This document shows, piece after piece, positions 9,072-16,954 of a DNA stretch of 64,000 nucleotides. Origin of the DNA: Muribaculaceae bacterium (GTDB taxonomy: Bacteria; Bacteroidota; Bacteroidia; Bacteroidales; Muribaculaceae); the NCBI GenBank assembly GCA_022508985.1, contig JAFLUA010000001.1, positions 291,739-355,738 on the forward strand. Direction: 5' to 3'. The notes beneath the pieces were generated by a model, which was not told where the DNA came from, did not search any database, and saw only the letters and a program-made list of their open reading frames with translations. Position numbers and translations under genes: made by a program. Each line of letters opens with the position of its first letter. The first letter of the stretch is position 1.

Positions 9072-10499
9072 ATGAGGCAATCGTCAAAGCATATTGTCAT
9101 CGTTATTGCAACAACTATTGTCGTGTTGCTAGTGTTGTCTTATGTGCCATGGAGCTCAATTACTGAGAATAGAATAAAGGATTTCGGCATTTTTTCAGAT
9201 TTATTCCCTAAAGAATCTAATATAAACGTAAAATCTAACATAGAAATAGACCCTGAACTTACAAAGTTTATTGCTGAAAACCAACAAGAGATAGATAAAT
9301 TACTAAACGCAACGACTGAAACGAGTGATTCGCTTGTTTGTGCTAAGGGCGATTCTATTAACTCTGCCCCTAAAAACGAACCTGTTATCAATGCTTCGAT
9401 TGATGTAGACTCTGTGCAAATAGAGAATTATACGTCTGATGATGAGATGTTTCCGCATCTTAAGAAAGCCTTATCTCAACGCGAGAATCGCCTTGTGAGG
9501 ATTGCAATGATTGGCGATTCTTTTATCGAAGGCGACATATTGTGTCAAGATTTCCGCGACACACTTCAAATACGATATGGCGGTTGCGGTGTGGGATATA
9601 TGGCAATGCATAGCGATTTCCCAGGTTTTAGGAAGACTGTCAGGCAATCAGATAGCGGATGGACGATGCATGATGTTCATAATATGAAATCTAACGATAC
9701 GATTCGAGTCTTATCAGGTGACTATGCAAAGGGCAGCCAAGGTTCGCGGACAACATATAAAGGCTCATCGTTTTCAACGAGAACGAGCTCATGGCAGCGC
9801 TCATCGTTTATATTTATAGCGCATAACGATGGGACTATTAATTTTACAACTTCTGATGGCACCGTGCATTCATTCAACGTGACAGCATCATACGAGCCTC
9901 AGTATATAAAATTAGATAGTGCCACAACGTCGCTAAATATCAGCAGCGATATTGCCGATTTAATAAGTCTCGGAGCTTATCTCGATGGCCAAAATGGCGT
10001 TCAACTTGATTGCATGTCACTTCGGGGTGCTTCCGGTGTCAGCCATGGCAAATTAAATGTCGACCTATGTCGTCGAATGGCTGAATTTGTAGATTACGAT
10101 TTGATAATTGTAGAATTTGGTATTAACGCACTGACCGCTGAGCAAACCGACTATACACCATATATGTATGCTATGATACAAGCGGTGACTCACATCAAAA
10201 AATGTTATCCAGAAGCCGACATCCTCATTTTAGGCATTAGTGATAGAGGGTTTAAAGATGGTGTGGAAATAAAGTCGATGCCAACATGTGATGCAATGGT
10301 AAAAGCTCAACGAGAGCTGGCTCGACGTTCGGGAGTGTATTTTTGGGATACACGTGCTGCTATGGGCGGCGCTGGAGCTATCGTCGATTGGCGTAAACGC
10401 AAACTGATGAATGCCGATTATATCCACCTTAATCACAAGGGTGGCCACGAAATGGCAAAACTTCTATCAACCTCGTTATTTCAAGCTCTCGATGAATAA
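9072..10499 (+). CDS. Membrane-anchored SGNH/GDSL-fold protein, likely MBOAT partner
   Basis: A 475-residue protein with one N-terminal membrane anchor (IVIVIATTIVVLLVLSYV, residues 9-26) and a polar linker, then a periplasmic SGNH hydrolase-like domain. Block I is MIGDSFIEGD, block III is VEFGINAL (Asn present) and block V is ADYIHLNHKGG with Asp and His. In alginate-type and Bacteroidota acylation systems such proteins act with MBOATs to transfer or remove O-acyl groups. It starts 5 nt after the isochorismate synthase gene and overlaps the next SGNH gene, so the pair is co-translated. A simple esterase role is an alternative. Confidence 0.82.
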   Translation: MRQSSKHIVIVIATTIVVLLVLSYVPWSSITENRIKDFGIFSDLFPKESNINVKSNIEIDPELTKFIAENQQEIDKLLNATTETSDSLVCAKGDSINSAPKNEPVINASIDVDSVQIENYTSDDEMFPHLKKALSQRENRLVRIAMIGDSFIEGDILCQDFRDTLQIRYGGCGVGYMAMHSDFPGFRKTVRQSDSGWTMHDVHNMKSNDTIRVLSGDYAKGSQGSRTTYKGSSFSTRTSSWQRSSFIFIAHNDGTINFTTSDGTVHSFNVTASYEPQYIKLDSATTSLNISSDIADLISLGAYLDGQNGVQLDCMSLRGASGVSHGKLNVDLCRRMAEFVDYDLIIVEFGINALTAEQTDYTPYMYAMIQAVTHIKKCYPEADILILGISDRGFKDGVEIKSMPTCDAMVKAQRELARRSGVYFWDTRAAMGGAGAIVDWRKRKLMNADYIHLNHKGGHEMAKLLSTSLFQALDE

Positions 10500-11769
10500 A
10501 AAGGCTATTATATGTGCGTTGCTATTGAATTGCTGGTCTGCCATCATTGCAAAAAACGATGATAATCAGTCTCAGCTTAGGTTAAACCCAGATATCGAAG
10601 TCGCTATTGAAAGTGATACGAACTATTCTAATTATCCTTTTTTGAATCTTGCCAAGAATAAAATAGAACTAAATGGTGATGATTGGAGCGGACTGGTGAA
10701 AAAGTATAAGGGAGCTTGTAGTGGCGATAGCATATTTACTATCGTGTATCTTGGAGATTCTCACGTTCAAGCAGATTTAGGTGGAGCTGTATTGCGACGC
10801 CGTATTGCAGAGAAAACTCATGGCGCCGGCCGAGGGATTATAATTCCCTATAAACTCGCAGCAACAAATCAACCTTTAGATTATACATTTGCTACCGATT
10901 GTAAGTACGCCTCTTCTAAATTGTTGAAGCAACCGTGGAATACCGAAATGCCATTTACCGGTATAGGGATCAAACCGATGGATAGCAATTATAGTTTTTC
11001 GCTAAATAGTTCAATACCCTTTAATCGGTTGCGCTTATTTTATATTGGCTCTCAACCGCAGGTACTATCGGTTATGAGCAAAGCTGCAGAGCTTGACTAT
11101 AGCGTATCTCATCTTGATAATTATTGCTATGTGTCATTAGCTGGAACGGTAGATGCTATTACATTATCATGTCAAGGCGACAATAACACTACATTTGGCG
11201 GCATAGAGCTATTAGCCGATTCATGTGGTTCAATAGTTCATTCGATAGGAAATAATGGTGCAACTTATGGCGCTTATTCGCGGATAAATAATTTTGCTAA
11301 GGAATTGTCGTCGCTCCAGTCCGACATCATTATCGTAGCATTAGGTACTAATGAAGCGTTCGGAAATTCTAATAAAGATACTTTATATTGCGAAATTGAT
11401 AATCTTATAACGGATATTAGAACGCATAATCCCTATGCTCATATTATCATGGTGAGCCCAACGGAATGCTTTAAGAAGGTATATCGATATGTGAAAAATA
11501 AGAATGGCCGTCGTCGCAGGGTGAGAAATACTGTGGTTAACGTCAAAACTCATCAAGTGCGTAATATTATTATGTCTTATGCCAAAGAGCACAATATAGC
11601 TTACTACGACCACTTCGCTGTAGCCGGGGGTGAGGGGAGTGCAAAAAAGATGCAAAACAGTAAGGTATTAAATAAAGATGGCGTCCACTTTACCTCTGCC
11701 GGGTATTTTCTTTGGGGAAACTTACTTGCTGATGCCTTAATTTCAGAATTAAACAGTTTCGGGAATTAG
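10492..11769 (+). CDS. Secreted SGNH/GDSL-fold protein
   Basis: A 425-residue protein with a signal peptide (MNKKAIICALLLNCWSAIIA). Its SGNH catalytic blocks are VYLGDSHVQAD, VALGTNEAF and DGVHFTSAGY. The ATG at 10492 overlaps the end of the preceding SGNH gene by 8 nt (ATGAATAA). An in-frame ATG at 10411 would sit inside that gene and lack a signal peptide. Together with the upstream anchored SGNH protein it probably forms a two-protein module serving the MBOAT at 4.3-5.7 kb. An AAGTTCAA/TTGAACTT hairpin follows at 11804. Confidence 0.8.
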   Translation: MNKKAIICALLLNCWSAIIAKNDDNQSQLRLNPDIEVAIESDTNYSNYPFLNLAKNKIELNGDDWSGLVKKYKGACSGDSIFTIVYLGDSHVQADLGGAVLRRRIAEKTHGAGRGIIIPYKLAATNQPLDYTFATDCKYASSKLLKQPWNTEMPFTGIGIKPMDSNYSFSLNSSIPFNRLRLFYIGSQPQVLSVMSKAAELDYSVSHLDNYCYVSLAGTVDAITLSCQGDNNTTFGGIELLADSCGSIVHSIGNNGATYGAYSRINNFAKELSSLQSDIIIVALGTNEAFGNSNKDTLYCEIDNLITDIRTHNPYAHIIMVSPTECFKKVYRYVKNKNGRRRRVRNTVVNVKTHQVRNIIMSYAKEHNIAYYDHFAVAGGEGSAKKMQNSKVLNKDGVHFTSAGYFLWGNLLADALISELNSFGN

Positions 11770-11803
11770 CTAAAAACCATTTACTTCTTGATTATCAGTC
11801 TTT

Positions 11804-11823
11804 AAGTTCAAATTATTGAACTT
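11804..11823 (+). terminator. Hairpin after the SGNH pair
   Basis: AAGTTCAA and TTGAACTT form a perfect 8-bp stem with loop ATTA, followed by TT AAGG. The T-run is short, so it may be a weak terminator or a processing hairpin. Confidence 0.5.
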
Positions 11824-12393
11824 TTAAGGCCTTGAGATTGTTATTTTTGTAGCAGAGGCGAGCAAGTGTATGCAAATTATGGAATTTTTCAGTGTTAAAT
11901 ATGGCGATTTATATAATTAATCAGTGAATTAACATTTGCGGAATTAAATTGTGCAATAATTCCCGAATATGAATTTGCATCGTTATATTATAAATGAAAT
12001 AAATGTGACAAGCAATTTGCATCTATATAATTATTTCAACTCTGTATTTACATTGTAGCAGGGTAGGGGATTCGCATTAGCAAGTTGTGAATTTAAGTTA
12101 AAATTACACGTTTTCATGTTTTAACACATTTGGTAAATTGTTGAATTATAGTAGCATACGGATAAAATCTATATATTTTCTGGAGATGTAGTAAAATGCA
12201 GCATCATTTGAAAATGACTATTTGTATAATACTGATAATTAACAATATGGCATAGCGTATTGCAAGTAATAGTTTAATTGTTTCTAGTCCAGTTTATAGC
12301 CGTGATAGATGCATGGATTGGTTTGCGTTTGCAATCGGGAATAATATAAATTTCATATAGTTGCAATTGTGAATAACGTTTTGAGAACAAGTG
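11824..12393. other. AT-rich non-coding stretch
   Basis: About 570 nt with no convincing open frame and very high A+T. A TATTTTTG box at 11842-11849 fits the -7 consensus on the + strand, but its -33 partner is unclear and no terminated transcript is visible. I see no tRNA, repeat array or coding remnant here. Confidence 0.5.
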
Positions 12394-12425
12394 TTTGCAT
12401 GATTAAATTTTATTGTTTAACTTTG
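12394..12425 (+). promoter_or_regulatory. Promoter of the XRE regulator
   Basis: TTTG at 12394-12397, 20 nt spacer, TAACTTTG at 12418-12425: a full match to the Bacteroidota sigma-ABfr promoter pattern. It ends 30 nt before the chosen ATG and lies within an in-frame upstream extension, which settles the start. Confidence 0.8.
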
Positions 12426-12455
12426 CAAACAAATAAATTGCTAATTGTAAATCAG

Positions 12456-12992
12456 ATGAGTGCAATTGAAGAAAGTCCTATTATTCAACGACTTAGACAA
12501 TACATGCAAGAAAAAGGCTTGTCAACGACTCAGTTTGCTGACAAAGCTGGTATTCCGAGGCCTACATTTTCTCAATTGATGTGTGGGCGTAACAAAACAA
12601 TCAACAATCAAATGTTAGCGAAGATCGACGAAGGTTTTCCTGACTTAGATATTGTGTGGTTGCTTTTTGGCCGTGGTGATATGCGTCAGTTGTCAAATTT
12701 TGAAACCTCAGAGGCTCAAAATTCGGTCTATAAGCATGATAAAGAACCTCAAGACGTTGAAAAACACTTGTTTAATTCGGCTATTGACACTCGTGAAACT
12801 TCGCGAGATTCTAATATTAGCAATGATAACTCTAAAGGATTGTTTGATCTTCCCTTCAATTCCGACGGATTCGTTGCAGTGCCTGGCGCTCTAAAAAATG
12901 ATAAAGATTCTAATCGCGAAAAAAAACGAATCAAGTCTATAATTGTTTTTTACACCGATAATAGCTTCCAGGCTTTTGAGCCAGAATCCTAA
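12456..12992 (+). CDS. XRE-family helix-turn-helix regulator
   Basis: A 178-residue protein. Residues ~8-65 form an XRE/CI-type HTH (IIQRLRQYMQEKGLSTTQFA, then IPRPTFSQLMCGRNKTIN as the recognition part). The rest is a low-complexity, Ser/Asn/Asp-rich tail with a short conserved-looking end (IVFYTDNSFQAFEPES). It resembles the short phage-repressor-like XRE proteins common in Bacteroidales. There is no visible S24 peptidase dyad. It is isolated, flanked by non-coding DNA, and lies 105 nt upstream of the dif candidate, a favoured landing zone for mobile DNA. Its target is unknown. Confidence 0.78.
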   Translation: MSAIEESPIIQRLRQYMQEKGLSTTQFADKAGIPRPTFSQLMCGRNKTINNQMLAKIDEGFPDLDIVWLLFGRGDMRQLSNFETSEAQNSVYKHDKEPQDVEKHLFNSAIDTRETSRDSNISNDNSKGLFDLPFNSDGFVAVPGALKNDKDSNREKKRIKSIIVFYTDNSFQAFEPES

Positions 12993-13096
12993 GCATAATA
13001 TAATTTACAAAACATCTCCGGTATCTGTGAAGTTATTGTCTTTCATCATGTGCCGGAGTTATTTTATGCAGAAACCTTTTAAATAAATATCCACTT

Positions 13097-13124
13097 TTGG
13101 TACATAATAAGGATTATGTTAAAT
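13097..13124 (+). other. Candidate dif site (XerC/XerD recombination site)
   Basis: Eleven-base arm TTGGTACATAA, 6-nt centre TAAGGA, then arm TTATGTTAAAT. The second arm is identical to the XerD-binding arm of E. coli dif as I remember it. The first arm ends in CATAA, giving the inner inverted symmetry ACATAA/TTATGT. The 11+6+11 geometry is the standard dif layout. It lies in a non-coding gap with palindromes, and base skew changes between the left and right parts of the window. Function is inferred. Confidence 0.6.
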
Positions 13125-13127
13125 TCT

Positions 13128-13355
13128 ATTTTGGCCAGCCAAAATTTTGACGCATACGGTAGGAGTTTACCGCACATCTGCCTTTCTGCATATAGCGGAA
13201 AAAAGGCTATTTTTTTATCGAAAAAAGGAACGCGAGGGCGTGTGTGTGGGCTTGACAGACAGCCTTTAAGGGGAAAGCCCCTTAAAAATCCCCTAATCGC
13301 TGAAATTTAGACCGTTACAAATTTCAACTCTTAACAAAATCGAGATTTCGTTAAG
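13128..13355. repeat. Cluster of palindromes beside the dif candidate
   Basis: Three inverted repeats occur in a non-coding stretch. ATTTTGGC/GCCAAAAT at 13128-13145 is perfect, with a 2-nt centre, and starts 3 nt after the XerD-like arm. TTTAAGGGG/CCCCTTAAA at 13265-13286 is a perfect 9-bp stem with loop AAAG. CTTAACAAAATC/GATTTCGTTAAG at 13330-13355 has one mismatch. An open frame across 13116-13310 has no recognisable protein and I do not call it. The rest of 12993-13483 holds only a weak CTCCGG/CCGGAG hairpin (13016-13058) after the XRE gene. Confidence 0.6.
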
Positions 13356-13483
13356 GTTTGACCCCTCAAAAACACCGCTTTTCGCCTGAAAATACGTCTT
13401 TTAGGGGGGCAGATTTTCAACTGATATTTGCCACTCAAAGCGACAAATACCAGTTTTTGTTTTTCAAATTTTGTTACAAATTT

Positions 13484-13942
13484 TTACTGTGCAAACATTA
13501 TACGATAATAATATTCATCAGTATTCTTTGGATTTACTATGATGAAAGCAATCGTTTTCCCTTTTTGCTTGGAAATCATAAACATACTAATTTTTCCATC
13601 TTCAAAACCTCCATGCGTGATTGGCATCTCCTCAATAATCTCATTTCCACGAACCAAGGCTGTTTGGGAAACCTCTGCTCTTTCATCTTTGTGATAAAAG
13701 GCCGATGGTGTTCTGAATTGAGCAAGTGGAGCTTCTATCCCAAAATCGTTATCAAAAACCTGAATAAAGATTGTTCCATTGTTTGTTACACGCATTATGG
13801 TCGCCGTAGCATTTGAAAGTATTGTAGTTTTTTCGGTTCTTTCTTCAACAGCATTTACATAATGACATTTTTCAACAACAACCTTATCATAATTTGTCAT
13901 AAACGTGCCACCTTCACTAATTTGCTTAATAGATATATCCAT
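13484..13942 (-). CDS. Hypothetical protein (no family recognised)
   Basis: A 152-residue soluble protein with no signal peptide or membrane segment. The sequence is rich in short beta-strand-like segments (ATATIMRVTNNGTIFIQVF, KISMFMISKQKGKTIAFIIV) and ends IMFAQ. An internal ATG at residue 15 (MTNYDKV) is an alternative start. It is isolated between the dif region and the AlkD-like gene, with a -7-like box upstream at 13984. Codon use is AT-rich, consistent with acquired DNA. I do not recognise a function; the regular composition and own promoter make a real gene likely. Confidence 0.6.
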   Translation of the reverse strand: MDISIKQISEGGTFMTNYDKVVVEKCHYVNAVEERTEKTTILSNATATIMRVTNNGTIFIQVFDNDFGIEAPLAQFRTPSAFYHKDERAEVSQTALVRGNEIIEEMPITHGGFEDGKISMFMISKQKGKTIAFIIVNPKNTDEYYYRIMFAQ

Positions 13943-13983
13943 TTTTTTTGAGTTTAATAAATTAAATTTCTGTAAAAGTAGGA

Positions 13984-13991
13984 CAAATATA
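13984..13991 (-). promoter_or_regulatory. -7 box for the hypothetical gene at 13484-13942
   Basis: Read on the minus strand, TATATTTG fits TAnnTTTG and lies 41 nt before the ATG. No correctly spaced -33 box was found. The gap to 14185 contains nothing else I can support. Confidence 0.4.
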
Positions 13992-14185
13992 GAAAGAAAT
14001 AATTATTTATCCAAGCAAAGATAATATCCTACTCAGGCTATCGAATTTTTATTTGGCCATGGAAATTTTCATGACTCTAAAATTTTTTGAGGCAAATATT
14101 TGACTCTTAGAGCCATGTGTATTGAGTTGAGGTTTGTATTTGAGGCAGTCATTGGTTTGTTGCGATTTCGCACCTTATAATATAT

Positions 14186-14740
14186 CTATAAATTAGAAGT
14201 GAGATATCGGCACTCTGATATTATAGAGTTTGATAGAGGTAATAAATCATCTTGAATATCAGAGTTTTGCAGCATATCTATAGCCCTTTGAGGGTCTTGA
14301 TTAATTAGGTTAAAAGTGAGTCGAAGGCCGGTATATTGATGCCACGTTCCCGAAGGGGTGCTAATTAACTGTTCGGCGAGAGTCCATGCATATGGCACTT
14401 TCCGCAATAATCTATGGCAAAGGATGTCGGCGACTTCGGCAGATGGTATACTATCAATCCAGCGCAGAGAGTCGTTGAGGGTGAAATGTTGCTCCTCGAC
14501 GAGCATTGGAGCAAGCAACATACTTTCGCGTGTGCTATTGTTCTGCCACAATAATTCTGCGAGCTCTGTTGACTTACCACACTCCCCTGCTATCTCAACT
14601 AACTGAGGCAGGTTTAAGCCGAAGATTATACGAAAAGGCGAGCCTGCATTGCGCAGTGTGTCGGCAATAATGCCGTTTCGCATAGCAAAAAAGCGTCGTT
14701 TAATAGTCTGCATAGCGTTGAACGCGGGAGGATTACTCAT
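14186..14740 (-). CDS. Small HEAT-like protein related to DNA alkylation repair (AlkD) family
   Basis: A 184-residue all-helical protein without signal peptide. It has helical-pair patterning (FAMRNGIIADTLRNAGSP, LAELLWQNNSTRESMLLAPM, WIDSIPSAEVADILCHRLL) like the short AlkD/HEAT-repeat proteins conserved in Bacteroidales. It is shorter than classical AlkD (about 230), so the base-excision function is uncertain. The start could also be the ATG at residue 10. A TAACTTTG box lies upstream at 14773 and the gene is divergent from clpP. A second, more typical AlkD-like gene is at 36192-36914. Confidence 0.6.
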   Translation of the reverse strand: MSNPPAFNAMQTIKRRFFAMRNGIIADTLRNAGSPFRIIFGLNLPQLVEIAGECGKSTELAELLWQNNSTRESMLLAPMLVEEQHFTLNDSLRWIDSIPSAEVADILCHRLLRKVPYAWTLAEQLISTPSGTWHQYTGLRLTFNLINQDPQRAIDMLQNSDIQDDLLPLSNSIISECRYLTSNL

Positions 14741-14772
14741 AAAAACAGGGCTAAAAGCGTTATATTTAGTTG

Positions 14773-14780
14773 CAAAGTTA
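14773..14780 (-). promoter_or_regulatory. -7 box for the AlkD-like gene
   Basis: The minus strand reads TAACTTTG 32 nt before the ATG at 14740. No good -33 TTTG is present at 19-20 nt. Confidence 0.5.
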
Positions 14781-14819
14781 CGTTTTCCTAAAAAAAAATT
14801 AAATAGTCAAGCAAAAATA

Positions 14820-14851
14820 TTTGCGAAAGCACAAAAAATTGCTTAATTTTG
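14820..14851 (+). promoter_or_regulatory. Promoter of clpP-clpX
   Basis: TTTG (14820-14823), 20 nt spacer, TAATTTTG (14844-14851): full consensus. It gives a 5' leader of roughly 45 nt before the clpP ATG. Confidence 0.8.
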
Positions 14852-14905
14852 AAATAGAAAATTTTTACGAAAACCGATTGAACCGACTTAAAACATAGAT
14901 TAAAG

Positions 14906-15598
14906 ATGACAAATAAAGATTTTAGAAATTATGCCGTGCATCATCTCAATATGAGTGGAAATGCACTCGATCAATATGCCGCTTTCACATCAAAAACAGC
15001 AATGCCTATCGACTCTTATATCAGTCCTACGATTATAGAAGAACGCTCTCTCAACGTTGCTCAGATGGATGTTTTCTCGCGCCTTATGATGGATCGTATA
15101 ATCTTTTTGGGTACCGAAGTTAATGACTATACGGCAAATGTAATACAAGCACAGCTACTCTACCTTGATTCGGCTGACCCAGGCAAAGATGTGTCGATTT
15201 ACATAAACTCTCCGGGCGGATCTGTTTATGCCGGTCTTGGCATCTACGACACAATGCAGTATATATCGTCGGATGTTACTACGATATGTACCGGTATCGC
15301 CGCTTCGATGGCGGCTGTGTTGCTTGTGGCGGGAGCCAAAGACAAACGCTTTGCGTTGAAGCATTCGCGTGTGATGATACATCAGCCTATGGGCGGTGCT
15401 CAAGGACAGGCTACAGATATGGAAATCACTGTTAGAGAAATAAAGAAGTTGAAACAAGAATTGTATAGTATCATTTCTACTCATTCTGGCCAGCCTTTTG
15501 AAAAGGTCGAAAAAGACTCCGACCGCGATTATTGGATGACCTCAGAAGAAGCTCTTGAATATGGGATGATTGACCGAATTCTTGTTAATGCTAAATAA
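14906..15598 (+). CDS. clpP: ATP-dependent Clp protease proteolytic subunit
   Basis: A 230-residue serine protease that forms the tetradecameric chamber fed by ClpX. Catalytic triad residues are visible: Ser134 in [10 protein letters not shown], His159 in [14 protein letters not shown] and Asp in [18 protein letters not shown]. The oxyanion-site motif [10 protein letters not shown] is present. About 30 N-terminal residues precede the core and may be a propeptide. It is 8 nt from clpX, the classical pair, with its own consensus promoter. Nothing unusual. Confidence 0.97.
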   Translation: MTNKDFRNYAVHHLNMSGNALDQYAAFTSKTAMPIDSYISPTIIEERSLNVAQMDVFSRLMMDRIIFLGTEVNDYTANVIQAQLLYLDSADPGKDVSIYINSPGGSVYAGLGIYDTMQYISSDVTTICTGIAASMAAVLLVAGAKDKRFALKHSRVMIHQPMGGAQGQATDMEITVREIKKLKQELYSIISTHSGQPFEKVEKDSDRDYWMTSEEALEYGMIDRILVNAK

Positions 15599-15606
15599 TA
15601 ATTTAG

Positions 15607-16914
15607 ATGCCCAAAAGTAAGAAAGTAAATTACCGTCATTGCAATTTCTGCGGTCGAAGTGAGGCAGATGGGGCCACTATACTCCCCTCACCTAACGAAG
15701 ATGCCGGTATATGCCTCGATTGCATCGAGACGGCCGCATCAATGTTGGGCATTGTTTCTGCATATTCGTTTGAAGATGAGCAAGATGCTACAATAGCTCG
15801 TGCTCGCGCAGCTCATGGAGCTCATCCTTCGAAAGGAAACAAGGGTCATGGCAACAAGTCCATCCCTACGCCGCACGAGATAAAAGATTTTCTCGACCAA
15901 TATATCATTGGGCAAGATCAAGCTAAAAAATACCTGTCGGTAGCTGTATATAACCATTATAAGCGCTTAGATCAACCCGAAGATAAAGACGGTGTAGAGA
16001 TAGAAAAGAGCAACATCATAATGGTCGGCCCTACTGGTACGGGCAAGACGCTTATTGCCAGGACAATAGCGAAAATTCTTGATGTGCCGTTTACTATTGT
16101 AGACGCTACAGTGCTTACACAAGCCGGTTACGTTGGCGAAGATATTGAAAGTCTTCTCACACGATTACTGCAAGTAGCTGATTATGATGTTAAACGCGCA
16201 CAGCGAGGCATCGTTTTTATTGACGAGATAGACAAGATAGCGCGAAAAGGCGACAACCCATCGATAACACGCGATGTGGGCGGTGAAGGCGTGCAACAAG
16301 GGCTACTCAAGTTGCTTGAGGGCTCGGTTGTCAACGTGCCGCCACAAGGGGGCCGCAAACATCCTGAACAGCCGATGATTGCAGTCGACACAAAAGATAT
16401 ATTGTTTATATGTGGTGGCGCTTTTGAAGGCATCGAGCAGGCAATAGCGCATAGGCTTAATTCCAGCTTTGTGGGCTTTTCGACCGATGCTGCCACACGA
16501 CGTATCGAGCGCGATAATTTTATGAGCCATGTTGCTCCGCAAGACCTTCGCACCTATGGTCTTATCCCTGAGATAATCGGACGTTTACCTATCCTAACGC
16601 ATTTGTTACCTCTCGATCGTGAAGCCTTAAGGCGGATATTGGTCGAACCCAAAAATGCGATTGTAAGGCAGTATATTAAATTATTTGCGATGGATGGTGT
16701 TGAACTTCAGTTCGAGTCAGAGGCTCTCGATTTTATTGTAGACAAAGCGATAGAGTTTAAGCTTGGCGCCAGAGGTCTGCGTTCGATTGTCGAGACAATT
16801 ATGATGAATCCGATGTATGACATTCCGTCGACCAAAGAAAAGAAATTTGTAATCACTAAAGAATTTTGTGCAACACAATTAGACGCTGCTCATTTTGATG
16901 CTGCAGCCGTCTAA
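15607..16914 (+). CDS. clpX: ATP-dependent Clp protease ATP-binding subunit ClpX
   Basis: A 435-residue AAA+ unfoldase. The N-terminal zinc-binding domain has four cysteines (CNFCGRSE, then GICLDCIE). Walker A is GPTGTGKT, the pore loop is AGYVGEDIE, Walker B is IVFIDEIDKIA and the ClpP-docking loop region reads RLNSSFVGFST. Sensor and arginine residues in ARGLRSIVE follow. It delivers tagged substrates to ClpP. It is co-transcribed with clpP and followed 40 nt later by recQ. The IGF-type ClpP-contact tripeptide appears here as VGF, a conservative variant. Confidence 0.97.
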   Translation: MPKSKKVNYRHCNFCGRSEADGATILPSPNEDAGICLDCIETAASMLGIVSAYSFEDEQDATIARARAAHGAHPSKGNKGHGNKSIPTPHEIKDFLDQYIIGQDQAKKYLSVAVYNHYKRLDQPEDKDGVEIEKSNIIMVGPTGTGKTLIARTIAKILDVPFTIVDATVLTQAGYVGEDIESLLTRLLQVADYDVKRAQRGIVFIDEIDKIARKGDNPSITRDVGGEGVQQGLLKLLEGSVVNVPPQGGRKHPEQPMIAVDTKDILFICGGAFEGIEQAIAHRLNSSFVGFSTDAATRRIERDNFMSHVAPQDLRTYGLIPEIIGRLPILTHLLPLDREALRRILVEPKNAIVRQYIKLFAMDGVELQFESEALDFIVDKAIEFKLGARGLRSIVETIMMNPMYDIPSTKEKKFVITKEFCATQLDAAHFDAAAV

Positions 16915-16954
16915 ATAATATAAACTTCTCATCCTCACTAAAGACTCTCCTCAA

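Noticed and set aside
13116..13310. Small + strand frame overlapping the dif candidate
   Set aside because: It crosses palindromes, has no recognisable composition and no promoter of its own.
13358..13816. 152-codon + strand frame antisense to the hypothetical gene
   Set aside because: The minus-strand frame has a better start, a promoter box and protein-like composition.
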